Below are positions 5,578-12,938 of a DNA stretch of 12,938 nucleotides, one piece after another (the stretch's first letter is position 1; every line of letters starts with the position of its first letter). Below the pieces are notes generated by a model. It was not told the DNA's origin. It saw only the letters and a program-made list of their open reading frames with translations, and made no database searches. The translations under genes were made by a program, and so were the position numbers. The stretch is taken from assembly GCA_031275535.1 (NCBI GenBank), contig JAISOR010000088.1, forward strand, positions 1 through 12,938, read 5' to 3'. The stretch comes from Treponema sp. Its GTDB lineage: Bacteria; Spirochaetota; Spirochaetia; Treponematales; Breznakiellaceae.

Positions 5578-8049
5578 ATGCCAAAATCACTGTTGATAGA
5601 CCCCATGGAAGTACGGAAACCGGAGATGCTTAAAATCAAGGATATTCCGGTTAATCAGTATAAGGGTGATATAAAGAAGGAACTGGGCCTCTACGGAAAG
5701 GACCGGCTTAAACGGATATGGTACGACATGGTTACCATCCGGGAGTTCGAGACCATGCTCAATACCTTTAAGACCATGGGAACCTGGAATGGGATCGAGT
5801 ACAACCACAAGGGACCGGCCCATCTTTCCATGGGGCAGGAAGCCTCCGCGGTGGGTCAGTGCGTAAACCTGGGGGTGGAGGACTATATTTTTGGGAGCCA
5901 CCGGAGCCATGGAGAAATTCTGGCCAAGTGTTATTCCGCGGTGTGGCAGCTCTCGCAGGATGCCCCGGGGGAGAAAAAACTGGAGGCCATCATGAAGGGC
6001 TTCCTGGACGGAGAGACCCTGCGGGCGGCGGAGAAGATCCCCTATAACAACCTAAAGGACCTGGCGGAAAATTTTGTCCTCTACGGGACCCTGGCGGAGA
6101 TCTTTGCCCGCCAGGCGGGATTCAACCGGGGGCTGGGGGGCTCCATGCACGCCTTCTTTACCCCCTTTGGCTCCATGCCCAATAACGCCATCGTGGGGGG
6201 CTCCGCGGATATCGCCACCGGGTCGGCCCTGTACAAGCGGATCAACAAAAAGCCGGGGATTGTGATCGCCAACATCGGGGACGCATCCATGGGCTGCGGG
6301 CCGGTCTGGGAGGCCATGATGATGGCAGCCATGGATCAGTACCATACCCTTTGGCCTAAGGCGGCCGGGGGAGCGCCCCCCATCCTCTTCAACTTCTTCA
6401 ACAACTTCTACGGCATGGGGGGACAGACCTCGGGGGAAACCATGGGCTATGGGTTCATGGCCAGGGTCGGAGCGGGGGTCAACCCGGAGAACATGCACGC
6501 CGAAAGGGTGGACGGCTACAGTCCCCTGGCGGTGGCGGAGGCCATTGCCCGGAAGAAAAAGCTCCTCCTGGACGGCAAGGGACCGGTGTTGCTGGACACC
6601 CTGACCTACCGGATATCCGGCCATTCCCCCTCGGACGCTTCCAGTTACCGGAGCCCCGAGGAAATAAAGCTCTGGCAGGAGGCGGATTCCATCAACGCCT
6701 ACGGCGCCTACCTGGCCGAAAACGGCGTCGCCACCCAGGGGGAACTGGATTCCCAGCGGGCCCTGGTTCAGGCAAAGCTCCTGGAGGTGGTAAAGCTGGC
6801 CACGGACAACGCCGCCTCGCCCCGGCTGGGGGAGGGTTTTATCGAGTCGGTGATGTTCTCCAACGGCAGGATCGAAAAGATGGAAGACCGGGAAGCGGAA
6901 CTGTCCCAGCCTCCGGAGGAGAATCCCCGGATAAAGGCCCTGGCGGGAAAGGCCCGGTACGGTTTTGAAGCCGATGGAAAGCCGGTTTCCAAGAACAAGG
7001 CCTTCCAGTACCGGGACGCCCTCTTTGAGGCCCTGGTCCACCGTTTCTCCATCGATCCCACCCTGGCGGCCTGGGGAGAGGAGAACCGGGATTGGGGGGG
7101 AGCCTTCGCGGTGTACCGGGGCCTTACGGAGCTTTTGCCCTATAACCGGCTCTTCAACAGCCCCATTTCCGAGGGGGCCATCGTGGGCGCCGGGGTCGGC
7201 TATGCCCTTTCCGGCGGCCGGGCGGTGGTGGAACTAATGTACTGCGATTTTATGGGCCGGGCGGGGGACGAGATTTTCAACCAGGCCTCCAAATGGCAAT
7301 CCATGTCCGCGGGGCTCCTCAAGATGCCCCTGACGGTCCGGGTTTCGGTGGGAAATAAATACGGGGCCCAGCACAGCCAGGATTGGGCCGCCCTGGTGGC
7401 CCATATCCCCGGACTCAAGGCCTATTTCCCCGCCACTCCCTATGATGCCAAGGGCATGCTCAACCTGGCCCTGCGGGGGACAGACCCGGTGATCTTCTTT
7501 GAAAGCCAGCTCCTCTACGACATGAGCGAACAGTTCGAAAAGGGCGGCGTTCCCGAGGGCTACTATGAAGTCCCCGAAGGGGAGCCGGTCATCCGGAAAC
7601 AGGGGAAGGACATTACCATAGCCACCCTGGGGGCGACCCTCTATAAGGCCCTGGAGGCGGCGAAAAAACTGGAAGCCGATTACGGCCTTTCGGTGGAACT
7701 TATAGACCTTCGGTTCATCAATCCCTTAAACTATGAAAAGATCATCGAATCCGTTAAAAAGACGGGGAAGCTGCTGCTGACAAGCGACGCGGCGGAACGG
7801 GGGTCCTTTCTCCACACCGTGGCCAGTAACATCCAAACCATGGCCTTTGACTATCTGGATGCCCCGGTTACGGTGGTGGGGAGCCGGAACTGGATAACCC
7901 CGGCGGCCGAAATGGAAGAATACTACTTCCCCCAGGTTAACTGGATCATCGACGCCATCCATGAACGGGTATTGCCCCTACAGGGATACCGTCCGGTAAC
8001 GGTGCAAACCACCCTGGATCTGATCCGCAGAAACCGTTTAGGGGTATGA
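5578..8049 (+). CDS. Fused E1 alpha/beta thiamine-dependent dehydrogenase
   Basis: The product is 823 residues and fuses what are usually two subunits. Start ATG has AAGGAG upstream. Residues about 45-400 are the E1-alpha half: HLSMGQEAS (82-90), SHRSHGE (107-113), GLGGSMH (185-191), the thiamine diphosphate/Mg motif GD (234-235) through NN (275-276), and [10 protein letters not shown] with His349. Residues about 475-815 are the E1-beta half: PISEG with the cofactor-activating Glu532, GAQHSQDW with His599, and the transketolase C-terminal segment [12 protein letters not shown]. The protein decarboxylates or cleaves its substrate and loads the acyl group on E2 lipoate. Against typical alpha plus beta (about 650-660 residues) it has extra material at the N-terminus (about 45), an insertion near 121-170, a stretched cofactor motif, and a charged connector near 430-475. 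Pyruvate, branched-chain oxoacids, acetoin or a sugar-derived hydroxyketone are all possible substrates. Confidence 0.93.
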   Translation: MPKSLLIDPMEVRKPEMLKIKDIPVNQYKGDIKKELGLYGKDRLKRIWYDMVTIREFETMLNTFKTMGTWNGIEYNHKGPAHLSMGQEASAVGQCVNLGVEDYIFGSHRSHGEILAKCYSAVWQLSQDAPGEKKLEAIMKGFLDGETLRAAEKIPYNNLKDLAENFVLYGTLAEIFARQAGFNRGLGGSMHAFFTPFGSMPNNAIVGGSADIATGSALYKRINKKPGIVIANIGDASMGCGPVWEAMMMAAMDQYHTLWPKAAGGAPPILFNFFNNFYGMGGQTSGETMGYGFMARVGAGVNPENMHAERVDGYSPLAVAEAIARKKKLLLDGKGPVLLDTLTYRISGHSPSDASSYRSPEEIKLWQEADSINAYGAYLAENGVATQGELDSQRALVQAKLLEVVKLATDNAASPRLGEGFIESVMFSNGRIEKMEDREAELSQPPEENPRIKALAGKARYGFEADGKPVSKNKAFQYRDALFEALVHRFSIDPTLAAWGEENRDWGGAFAVYRGLTELLPYNRLFNSPISEGAIVGAGVGYALSGGRAVVELMYCDFMGRAGDEIFNQASKWQSMSAGLLKMPLTVRVSVGNKYGAQHSQDWAALVAHIPGLKAYFPATPYDAKGMLNLALRGTDPVIFFESQLLYDMSEQFEKGGVPEGYYEVPEGEPVIRKQGKDITIATLGATLYKALEAAKKLEADYGLSVELIDLRFINPLNYEKIIESVKKTGKLLLTSDAAERGSFLHTVASNIQTMAFDYLDAPVTVVGSRNWITPAAEMEEYYFPQVNWIIDAIHERVLPLQGYRPVTVQTTLDLIRRNRLGV

Positions 8050-8071
8050 GAGGTAGAAAAACGCGAAGGGT

Positions 8072-9433
8072 ATGAAAAACTACGAGATCACCATCAACGA
8101 TCCCCGGGCGGATCCACAGGAACGGCTTGGCGCGCTCAGGGCCCTGGAAAGGGAGTCTCCCCCGGGGGGAAAAACAACGGGGGAGATAAACAACCACATC
8201 CACACGATTTACAGCTTTAGCCCCTATACACCCAGCATGGCCGCGCTGCGGGCCCGGCAGGCGGGGCTTGAAGCGGCGGGATCGGTGGATCATGATTCCA
8301 TCGCCGCGGCGGAGGAGATGATCGCCGCCTGCGCGGAACTAGGCATAGGGGGCTGTGTGGGCTTCGAGGTCCGGGTAAGTTTCAAGACCGGGGCCGACGG
8401 CAGGCCCGGCCCCTTCGCGGACCGGAAGATCAACAACCCCGATTCGGCGGGCCTGGTCTACATGACCGTCCAGGGAGCGCCCCGGCCCGCGATACCCCGG
8501 ATCCGGGCCTTCCTGGACCCCCTGCGCCAGGAGCGGCGCCTGCGGACCCAGGCTATGGCGGAGGCCGCCAACAGCCTCCTGGCAGAGGCGGGCCTGGGGC
8601 GGATTGAGTTCGAGGAAGACATCCTGAACCGCTCCCAATTTGCCCGGGGCGGGGAAATTACCGAAAGGCACCTCCTGGCTGCCGTGGCGGACAAGCTTAT
8701 CCTAAAATACGGCCAGGGGCCGGCCCTTATCGAAGGGCTCAGGACCCGGTTCGGGGTAGCGGTTCCCCCCAAAACCGGGGCGGCCCTCTCGGACCCCGCC
8801 AATCCCCACTATCTCTTTGATCTGTTGGGAATTCTCAAATCCGGTTTTCTTTCCCGGATTTTTATACAACCCGGAGAAAGGGAATGTATCCCCGCCGGGA
8901 AGGTAACGGACTTTGCGGCCTCCATCGGGGCAATTCCGGCCTACGCCTATTTGGGGGACGTGGGGGAATCGCCCACGGGGGATAAGAGGGCTGAAAAATT
9001 TGAAGATGATTATCTGGAAGAACTTTTTGATGAACTGTCCCGCCTGGGATACAGGGCGGTTACCTATATGCCCCCCCGGAACACGGCGGCCCAGCTCCGC
9101 CGGGTCAGGGAACTTTGCGGGGAACGGGGTTTTATGGAAATATCCGGGGTAGACATCAACAGCTCCCGGCAGTCCTTTAACTGTCCCGAGGTGTTGCAGG
9201 ATGAATTCCGCCACCTCATAGACACCACCTGGGCCCTGATTGCCCATGAACGGCTCACATCCCTGGACCCGGTCTTTGACCTCTTTTCCCCGGCAAACCC
9301 CCTGGCGGCCCGGCCCCTGGCGGCCCGGCTTAGGGCCTATGCGGCGGCGGGGAAAGATCTGGACCTCCGGCGGCCCGGGGAATCGGCCCCGGAAATAGCA
9401 AGAAAACTACAGGAAGGAAGGTACCTGGTATGA
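8072..9433 (+). CDS. PHP-domain protein, probable metal-dependent phosphoesterase
   Basis: The product is 453 residues, longer than the usual 270-300 residue PHP phosphatases. The N-terminal PHP metal ligands are clear: NNHIHTIYS (His42, His44), SVDHDSI (Asp73, His74, Asp75) and GFEVRVSF (Glu99). The later AHP motif is replaced by PAYAYLGDVG, and the closing DxH motif by IAHERL, so the second half departs from the standard set. A long middle section (about 120-300) carries the segments GGEITERHLL and NPHYLFDLLGILKSGF. From memory, proteins with these same segments occur in other anaerobes, so the changes are probably family-wide rather than decay. The gene starts 22 nt after E1 and overlaps the next gene by ATGA. 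The SD is modest (GAAGGG close to ATG). A phosphosugar substrate is an inference from the PHP fold and context; hydrolysis has not been shown. Confidence 0.8.
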   Translation: MKNYEITINDPRADPQERLGALRALERESPPGGKTTGEINNHIHTIYSFSPYTPSMAALRARQAGLEAAGSVDHDSIAAAEEMIAACAELGIGGCVGFEVRVSFKTGADGRPGPFADRKINNPDSAGLVYMTVQGAPRPAIPRIRAFLDPLRQERRLRTQAMAEAANSLLAEAGLGRIEFEEDILNRSQFARGGEITERHLLAAVADKLILKYGQGPALIEGLRTRFGVAVPPKTGAALSDPANPHYLFDLLGILKSGFLSRIFIQPGERECIPAGKVTDFAASIGAIPAYAYLGDVGESPTGDKRAEKFEDDYLEELFDELSRLGYRAVTYMPPRNTAAQLRRVRELCGERGFMEISGVDINSSRQSFNCPEVLQDEFRHLIDTTWALIAHERLTSLDPVFDLFSPANPLAARPLAARLRAYAAAGKDLDLRRPGESAPEIARKLQEGRYLV

Positions 9434-10701
9434 CCATGGATCAACTCATCATCGCCCCCCTGGTCCGGGGCCTCTGCGTGAACGCCGCGGGGGAAGCCCG
9501 GACCATCGTTCCCGGATCAGCGGGAACAATCCCCCCCCAGGCCCTCAGGATAGACATCAGCTCCGCCATAAGCGGGGATACCCTGGATGAAGCCGCGGCG
9601 GCAAAGGCGCTGCAGGAAGCCTATGCGGCCTGGGAATTTGAAAACACCCCCGGCGGGGCGGAGGCGGTGGCAAGAAGGGGGGAGCCGGGGAAACAGCCCT
9701 CCTGCATCGCCCTCACGGGGGGAGAGGAACCCGCGGTCTATTGGATAGACCGGGATATTGACGCGGCCAGGAAGCGGCGGGACACCGGAAACGGGGAATT
9801 TCTGGAAGGGCTTTCCCCTCCGGTTTCACGGTTAAACGCCCTCTGTACTCCCGGCATGTCCGCGGCCGGCCGTTCCGCGGTGGTACAGGGTAAGACGGCC
9901 CTGGTAACCGGGGGCGCCCAGGGTTTTGGGGAGGAGATAGTCCGGGGGCTGGCCGCCTCGGGGGCGCTGGTCTTTATCGCCGACCTTAACCTGCCGGGGG
10001 CGGAAAAGCTGGCGAACACGATAAACGCCGCCCAAAAGCGGACCGCGGCCATAGCGGTTCCGGTCAATGTGGCCGATGAGGATTCGGTGGAGGGGCTCTT
10101 CAAAACCGTGGCGGAAACCGCCGGGGGCCTTGACATCTGCGTCAGCAACGCCGGGATCCTAAAGGCCGCCGGCGTATTGGAACAGGACCTCTCCAGCTTT
10201 AAGCTGGTCACCGATATTAACTATACCGGGTTCTTCCTTATGGCAAAACACTGCGGCAGGCTGCTCAGAAGGCAGCACCGGACCGCCCCCAACTGGAAAA
10301 CCGACATCATCCAGATCAACTCTAAATCGGGACTGGCGGGCTCAAACAAGAACGGCGCCTATGCGGGGGGAAAATTCGGCTCCATTGGGCTGGCGGCGAG
10401 TTTTGCCCTGGAACTGGTGGAATACAACATCAAGGTAAACGCCATCTGTCCGGGCAATTTTTTCGACGGCCCCCTGTGGTCGGACCCGGAGAAGGGCCTT
10501 TTTGTGCAGTACCTCAACACGGGGAAAGTTCCGGGCGCCCGGAATGTGGCGGATGTAAAAGCCTTTTATGAGGCCAAGGTTCCCATGAAGCGGGGCTGTA
10601 CCGGCGCCGATGTCATGCGGGCCATCTACTACATTATCGAGCAGGAGTACGAAACCGGCCAGGCCGTCCCCGTTACGGGGGGACAGGTTATGCTGCACTA
10701 A
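9430..10701 (+). CDS. SrlD-like short-chain dehydrogenase with an N-terminal extension
   Basis: The product is 423 residues. Residues 153-423 are a complete classical SDR: TGGAQGFG dinucleotide loop (160-167), SNAG (239-242), catalytic serine in INSKSG (Ser298 or Ser300), and YAGGK (Tyr311, Lys315). The segments IIQINSKSG, VPMKRGC and the terminal VTGGQVM closely match enterobacterial sorbitol-6-phosphate 2-dehydrogenase (SrlD), so oxidation of a (phospho)alditol at C2, or the reverse, is the best guess. Residues 1-150 are an Ala/Gly-rich extension I cannot assign. It keeps the same base composition as the rest, and the frame is intact, so it is not an obvious read-through artefact. The start overlaps the PHP stop as ATGA with GGAAGG at 8 nt upstream, suggesting translational coupling; a second ATG at 9436 is also possible. 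It is the last gene of the operon. Confidence 0.88.
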   Translation: MTMDQLIIAPLVRGLCVNAAGEARTIVPGSAGTIPPQALRIDISSAISGDTLDEAAAAKALQEAYAAWEFENTPGGAEAVARRGEPGKQPSCIALTGGEEPAVYWIDRDIDAARKRRDTGNGEFLEGLSPPVSRLNALCTPGMSAAGRSAVVQGKTALVTGGAQGFGEEIVRGLAASGALVFIADLNLPGAEKLANTINAAQKRTAAIAVPVNVADEDSVEGLFKTVAETAGGLDICVSNAGILKAAGVLEQDLSSFKLVTDINYTGFFLMAKHCGRLLRRQHRTAPNWKTDIIQINSKSGLAGSNKNGAYAGGKFGSIGLAASFALELVEYNIKVNAICPGNFFDGPLWSDPEKGLFVQYLNTGKVPGARNVADVKAFYEAKVPMKRGCTGADVMRAIYYIIEQEYETGQAVPVTGGQVMLH

Positions 10702-10735
10702 ATGTGTGCGGTAAGGGGGAACGGAAGAACCGCAA

Positions 10736-11665
10736 CTATAACTGCGCTATGGCCGGGGGGGCGGGAGGATTGATAAACTTTTTCCACACCGAGGGGGCAA
10801 TGCCGGTTTTGTTTTTAAACAAGCGGGAGAAGTAGTACTGATCCTCAAACCCCATTTTAAGGGCCACCTCTTTTACCGATACATTCTCCTGTTCCAAAAG
10901 GCTTTCGGCCTTGTGGATCTTAATATGAATGTAAAACTGATAGGGGGTCATGGAGGTATAGGTTTTAAAGATCTCATTAAGCCTTGAGGTGCTTATCCCT
11001 ATCTGTTCGGAAATATGTGACAAATTGATAGTACCATACACATTCGATTCCATGAGGCCCTTGGCTTTTTCCACGATCTTTTGATAGTAGTTGGGCTGTT
11101 CCTTTCGCCGCTCGTGGGTCAGCATCTCCGCAATCAGGGAAAGGATCCCCGTGCAGGCCTTAAGCTGATACAGGGATCGTTGTGCCCGGACCTCATCAAA
11201 AATATTGTTAAAGGTTAAGATGATGTTATCCCGCAGGCCAAGATCAAAAAAAAGATGGCCCCGGGAAAGAAGGTCCCGCCGGATCAGGTTGGAAAAAAAA
11301 TCTCCCTTAAACCCGACCCAGTATTCATGCCAGCCTGTTTCATATAGGGGTTTATACGCATGCCGGATCCCCGGCAGAATTAACAGCATAGAACCGGGGA
11401 GAACCTCATAGGTCCGGTCCTCTACGGAAAAGACCCCCTGCCCTTCGGTAATATATACTAACTGAAATTCCGGCAAGATCCGGCCTTCGGCCACCTGTCT
11501 AAAGAGAACGGGATGCTCGTTTTTATGCGGCGGATAGATCGTGTTTGGTTCTACCTTTATACAACCCGCGGTGGTACAGACCATCCCCAGCTTTTCATCT
11601 TCCTCACTGTAGGGAAGATAATGTAAAAAAGAATCCCAGGCTTCCCACGAAATTTCCATATCCAT
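10736..11665 (-). CDS. AraC-family transcriptional regulator
   Basis: The product is 309 residues. Residues 65-115 are a cupin-like ligand pocket (FQLVYITEGQGVF, LPGSMLLILPG, WHEYWVGFKG). Residues 195-298 are the AraC DNA-binding domain with two helix-turn-helices: ISEQIGISTSRLNEIFK (about 218-234) and VKEVALKMGFEDQYYFSRLFK (264-284), ending in the family's GIAPSVWKK. Members with a cupin domain usually activate sugar or glycoside uptake genes after binding the ligand. Base composition is visibly more AT-rich than in the adjacent metabolic operon. It ends convergent to the SDR gene with a 34-nt gap and is divergent from the ABC transporter gene, its most likely target. The SD is weak; a second in-frame ATG two codons in is an alternative start. 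The C-terminal tail (PPAPPAIAQL) is proline-rich and not conserved. Confidence 0.92.
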   Translation of the reverse strand: MDMEISWEAWDSFLHYLPYSEEDEKLGMVCTTAGCIKVEPNTIYPPHKNEHPVLFRQVAEGRILPEFQLVYITEGQGVFSVEDRTYEVLPGSMLLILPGIRHAYKPLYETGWHEYWVGFKGDFFSNLIRRDLLSRGHLFFDLGLRDNIILTFNNIFDEVRAQRSLYQLKACTGILSLIAEMLTHERRKEQPNYYQKIVEKAKGLMESNVYGTINLSHISEQIGISTSRLNEIFKTYTSMTPYQFYIHIKIHKAESLLEQENVSVKEVALKMGFEDQYYFSRLFKNKTGIAPSVWKKFINPPAPPAIAQL

Positions 11666-11741
11666 TGATAATACAATCTTTTTTCCATCACTTCAATAGA
11701 TTTATCCATTTACGGGGAAACTATATTCAGGGAGAATGGAA

Positions 11742-11770
11742 TTTATAATTTACGAGAACTTATAGGGCAA
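11742..11770 (-). promoter_or_regulatory. Possible promoter for the AraC-family gene
   Basis: On the - strand TTGCCC (complement of 11765-11770) is followed after 17 bp by TATAAA (complement of 11742-11747). The AraC start codon lies about 75 nt downstream. The -35 half is poor. A + strand TATAAT (11744-11749) overlaps it and could be the -10 box of the transporter gene, but it has no recognisable -35 box, as is common at activator-dependent promoters. Both readings are tentative. Confidence 0.3.
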
Positions 11771-11790
11771 AATATGTTGAGGGGGGAGGA

Positions 11791-12938
11791 ATGGCGGAGC
11801 ATATATTAGAGTTGCGGCATATTTCAAAGATCTTTCCCGGCGTCAGGGCCTTGGAGGATGTTCACTTTGAACTTAAGCCCGGGGAAGTCCACGCCCTTAT
11901 GGGAGAGAACGGCGCGGGAAAATCAACCTTTATCAAGATCATCACCGGGGTATATAAACCCAACAGCGGAGAGATCCTCATTGGCGGGAAACCCGTAGAC
12001 ATCAGGACCCCCCAGGATGCCCAGGCCCTGGGGATTGCCGCCATATATCAGCATGTAACCTGTTTTCCGGATATATCGGTGGCGGAAAATATCTTTATGG
12101 GTCATGAAAAAATCCACTCCCCCCGGGGACCGATTAACTGGCGGATCATGCATCAAAAAGCGACGGAACTCCTGGAACAGTTGGACGCCAACTTTGACAG
12201 CAGCACCGTCATGGGCAGCCTTTCGGTGGCCCAGCAGCAGATCGTGGAAATTGCCAAGGCCCTTTCTGCCAATGCCCGGATCCTTATCATGGACGAACCC
12301 ACGGCGCCCCTTTCCAACCGGGAATGTGAAGACCTCTACCGCATAACCGCGGGTTTAAAAGAGAAGGGGGTTTCCATCATTTTTATCTCCCATCGTTTTG
12401 AGGACATGTACCGCCTGGCCGACCGGGTAACGGTGTTTCGGGACGGACGGTATATCAACACCTGGAAAAAGTCCGAGATAAATGACAGCACCATGGTAAT
12501 GGCCATGGTAGGCCGGGAAATCCGTCAGTTTTTTCCCCGGCGGGATACCACGCCGGGGGAGGAGATCTTCCGGGTGGAGGGGCTTTCCCGAACCGGCTAT
12601 TTCAAGGATGTGGGATTTACCCTGCGGAAGGGGGAAGTTCTTGCCCTTACCGGGCTGGTCGGCGCGGGGCGGACCGAGGTATGTGAATCGATTTTTGGCA
12701 TCAGTAATTACGACACGGGGACCATTACGCTGAACGGAAAGGAGCTGGATCATCTCAGCGCCTCCGAAGCGATAGCCTCGGGGATTGGCTACCTCCCGGA
12801 GGACCGGCTGAAACAAGGCCTGGTCCTCCGCTGGGAAATCGCGAAAAACATTAGCCTTCCGGCGCTGGATAAATTTGTCAGGTTCGGGTGGATCAACCGG
12901 ACAAAGGAAAATGAGGTCGCCAAAGAACTGGGGGAGAA
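11791..12938 (+). CDS. Sugar ABC transporter ATP-binding protein (RbsA/MglA type), 3' end outside window
   Basis: 382 codons are visible; the frame is open to the end of the window, and full-length relatives have about 500 residues. It begins at ATG 11791 just after GGGGGGAGGA, unusually close, but the N-terminus (ILELRHISKIFPGVRALEDV) matches the family start. The first ATPase half has Walker A GENGAGKST (38-46), Q-loop IYQH, signature LSVAQQQ, Walker B ILIMDEPT and H-loop FISHR. The second half shows the degenerate Walker A GLVGAGRTE and the alternative signature LPEDRLKQGL, the hallmark of CUT2 sugar importers (ribose, galactose, xylose, autoinducer-2). It powers import through a permease and a periplasmic binding protein, which probably follow downstream. 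The transported sugar cannot be told from the ATPase. Divergence from the AraC gene suggests control by that protein. Confidence 0.94.
   Translation, partial: MAEHILELRHISKIFPGVRALEDVHFELKPGEVHALMGENGAGKSTFIKIITGVYKPNSGEILIGGKPVDIRTPQDAQALGIAAIYQHVTCFPDISVAENIFMGHEKIHSPRGPINWRIMHQKATELLEQLDANFDSSTVMGSLSVAQQQIVEIAKALSANARILIMDEPTAPLSNRECEDLYRITAGLKEKGVSIIFISHRFEDMYRLADRVTVFRDGRYINTWKKSEINDSTMVMAMVGREIRQFFPRRDTTPGEEIFRVEGLSRTGYFKDVGFTLRKGEVLALTGLVGAGRTEVCESIFGISNYDTGTITLNGKELDHLSASEAIASGIGYLPEDRLKQGLVLRWEIAKNISLPALDKFVRFGWINRTKENEVAKELGE

Noticed and set aside
6052..7041. A 329-codon - strand reading frame opposite E1
   Set aside because: The + strand frame carries the thiamine motif and other conserved E1 motifs here; the antisense frame shows no domain.
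8072..9433. The PHP protein as a DNA polymerase III or PolX-type PHP domain
   Set aside because: There are no polymerase, helix-hairpin-helix or OB-fold segments, and the operon context is metabolic.
10707..10734. Hairpin TGCGGT/ACCGCA between the convergent SDR and AraC genes as a terminator
   Set aside because: Only a 6-bp stem with a 16-nt loop and no T-run on either strand; too weak to call.

Overview
This 12.9 kb window looks like a stretch of a host-associated spirochaete chromosome, most likely a Treponema relative. The guess rests on three things: the style of the secreted VWA protein and the OmpA-like protein, GC-rich genes separated by AT-rich spacers, and sugar-type transport and regulation genes. 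It is a recollection-level judgement; nothing in the window proves the genus.

Left end (1-1741): the 3' part of an OmpA-family envelope protein gene on the + strand faces a secreted VWA-domain protein gene on the - strand. The short spacer between them holds a clean rho-independent terminator and a striking nested inverted repeat (475-575). The repeat consists of one outer stem enclosing two hairpins and may be a small REPIN/MITE-like element.

Centre (1742-10701): a long, tightly packed + strand block begins with a sigma70-like promoter and a DeoR-family regulator. It continues with E2 (acyltransferase), E3 (lipoamide dehydrogenase) and a fused E1 alpha/beta subunit of a thiamine- and lipoate-dependent acyl-CoA-forming dehydrogenase complex. 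It ends with a PHP-domain protein and a SrlD-like short-chain dehydrogenase, the last two overlapping by ATGA. Spacers are 0-40 nt, so this reads as one operon. A DeoR regulator, a PHP protein and a sugar-alcohol-type dehydrogenase beside the complex suggest that its substrate is a sugar-derived alpha-hydroxyketone or keto acid rather than pyruvate in central metabolism. My working hypothesis is that the SDR makes a ketose from an alditol and the E1-E2-E3 complex cleaves it with CoA, by analogy with acetoin dehydrogenase. This is inference.

Right end (10702-12938): an AraC-family regulator on the - strand is transcribed away from a sugar-type ABC transporter ATPase gene (RbsA/MglA type, two ATPase halves) that runs off the window. 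The AraC protein probably controls this importer, which may supply the substrate of the central operon.

No tRNA, rRNA, CRISPR array, transposase or phage gene is visible. There is no gene-free stretch longer than about 160 bases.
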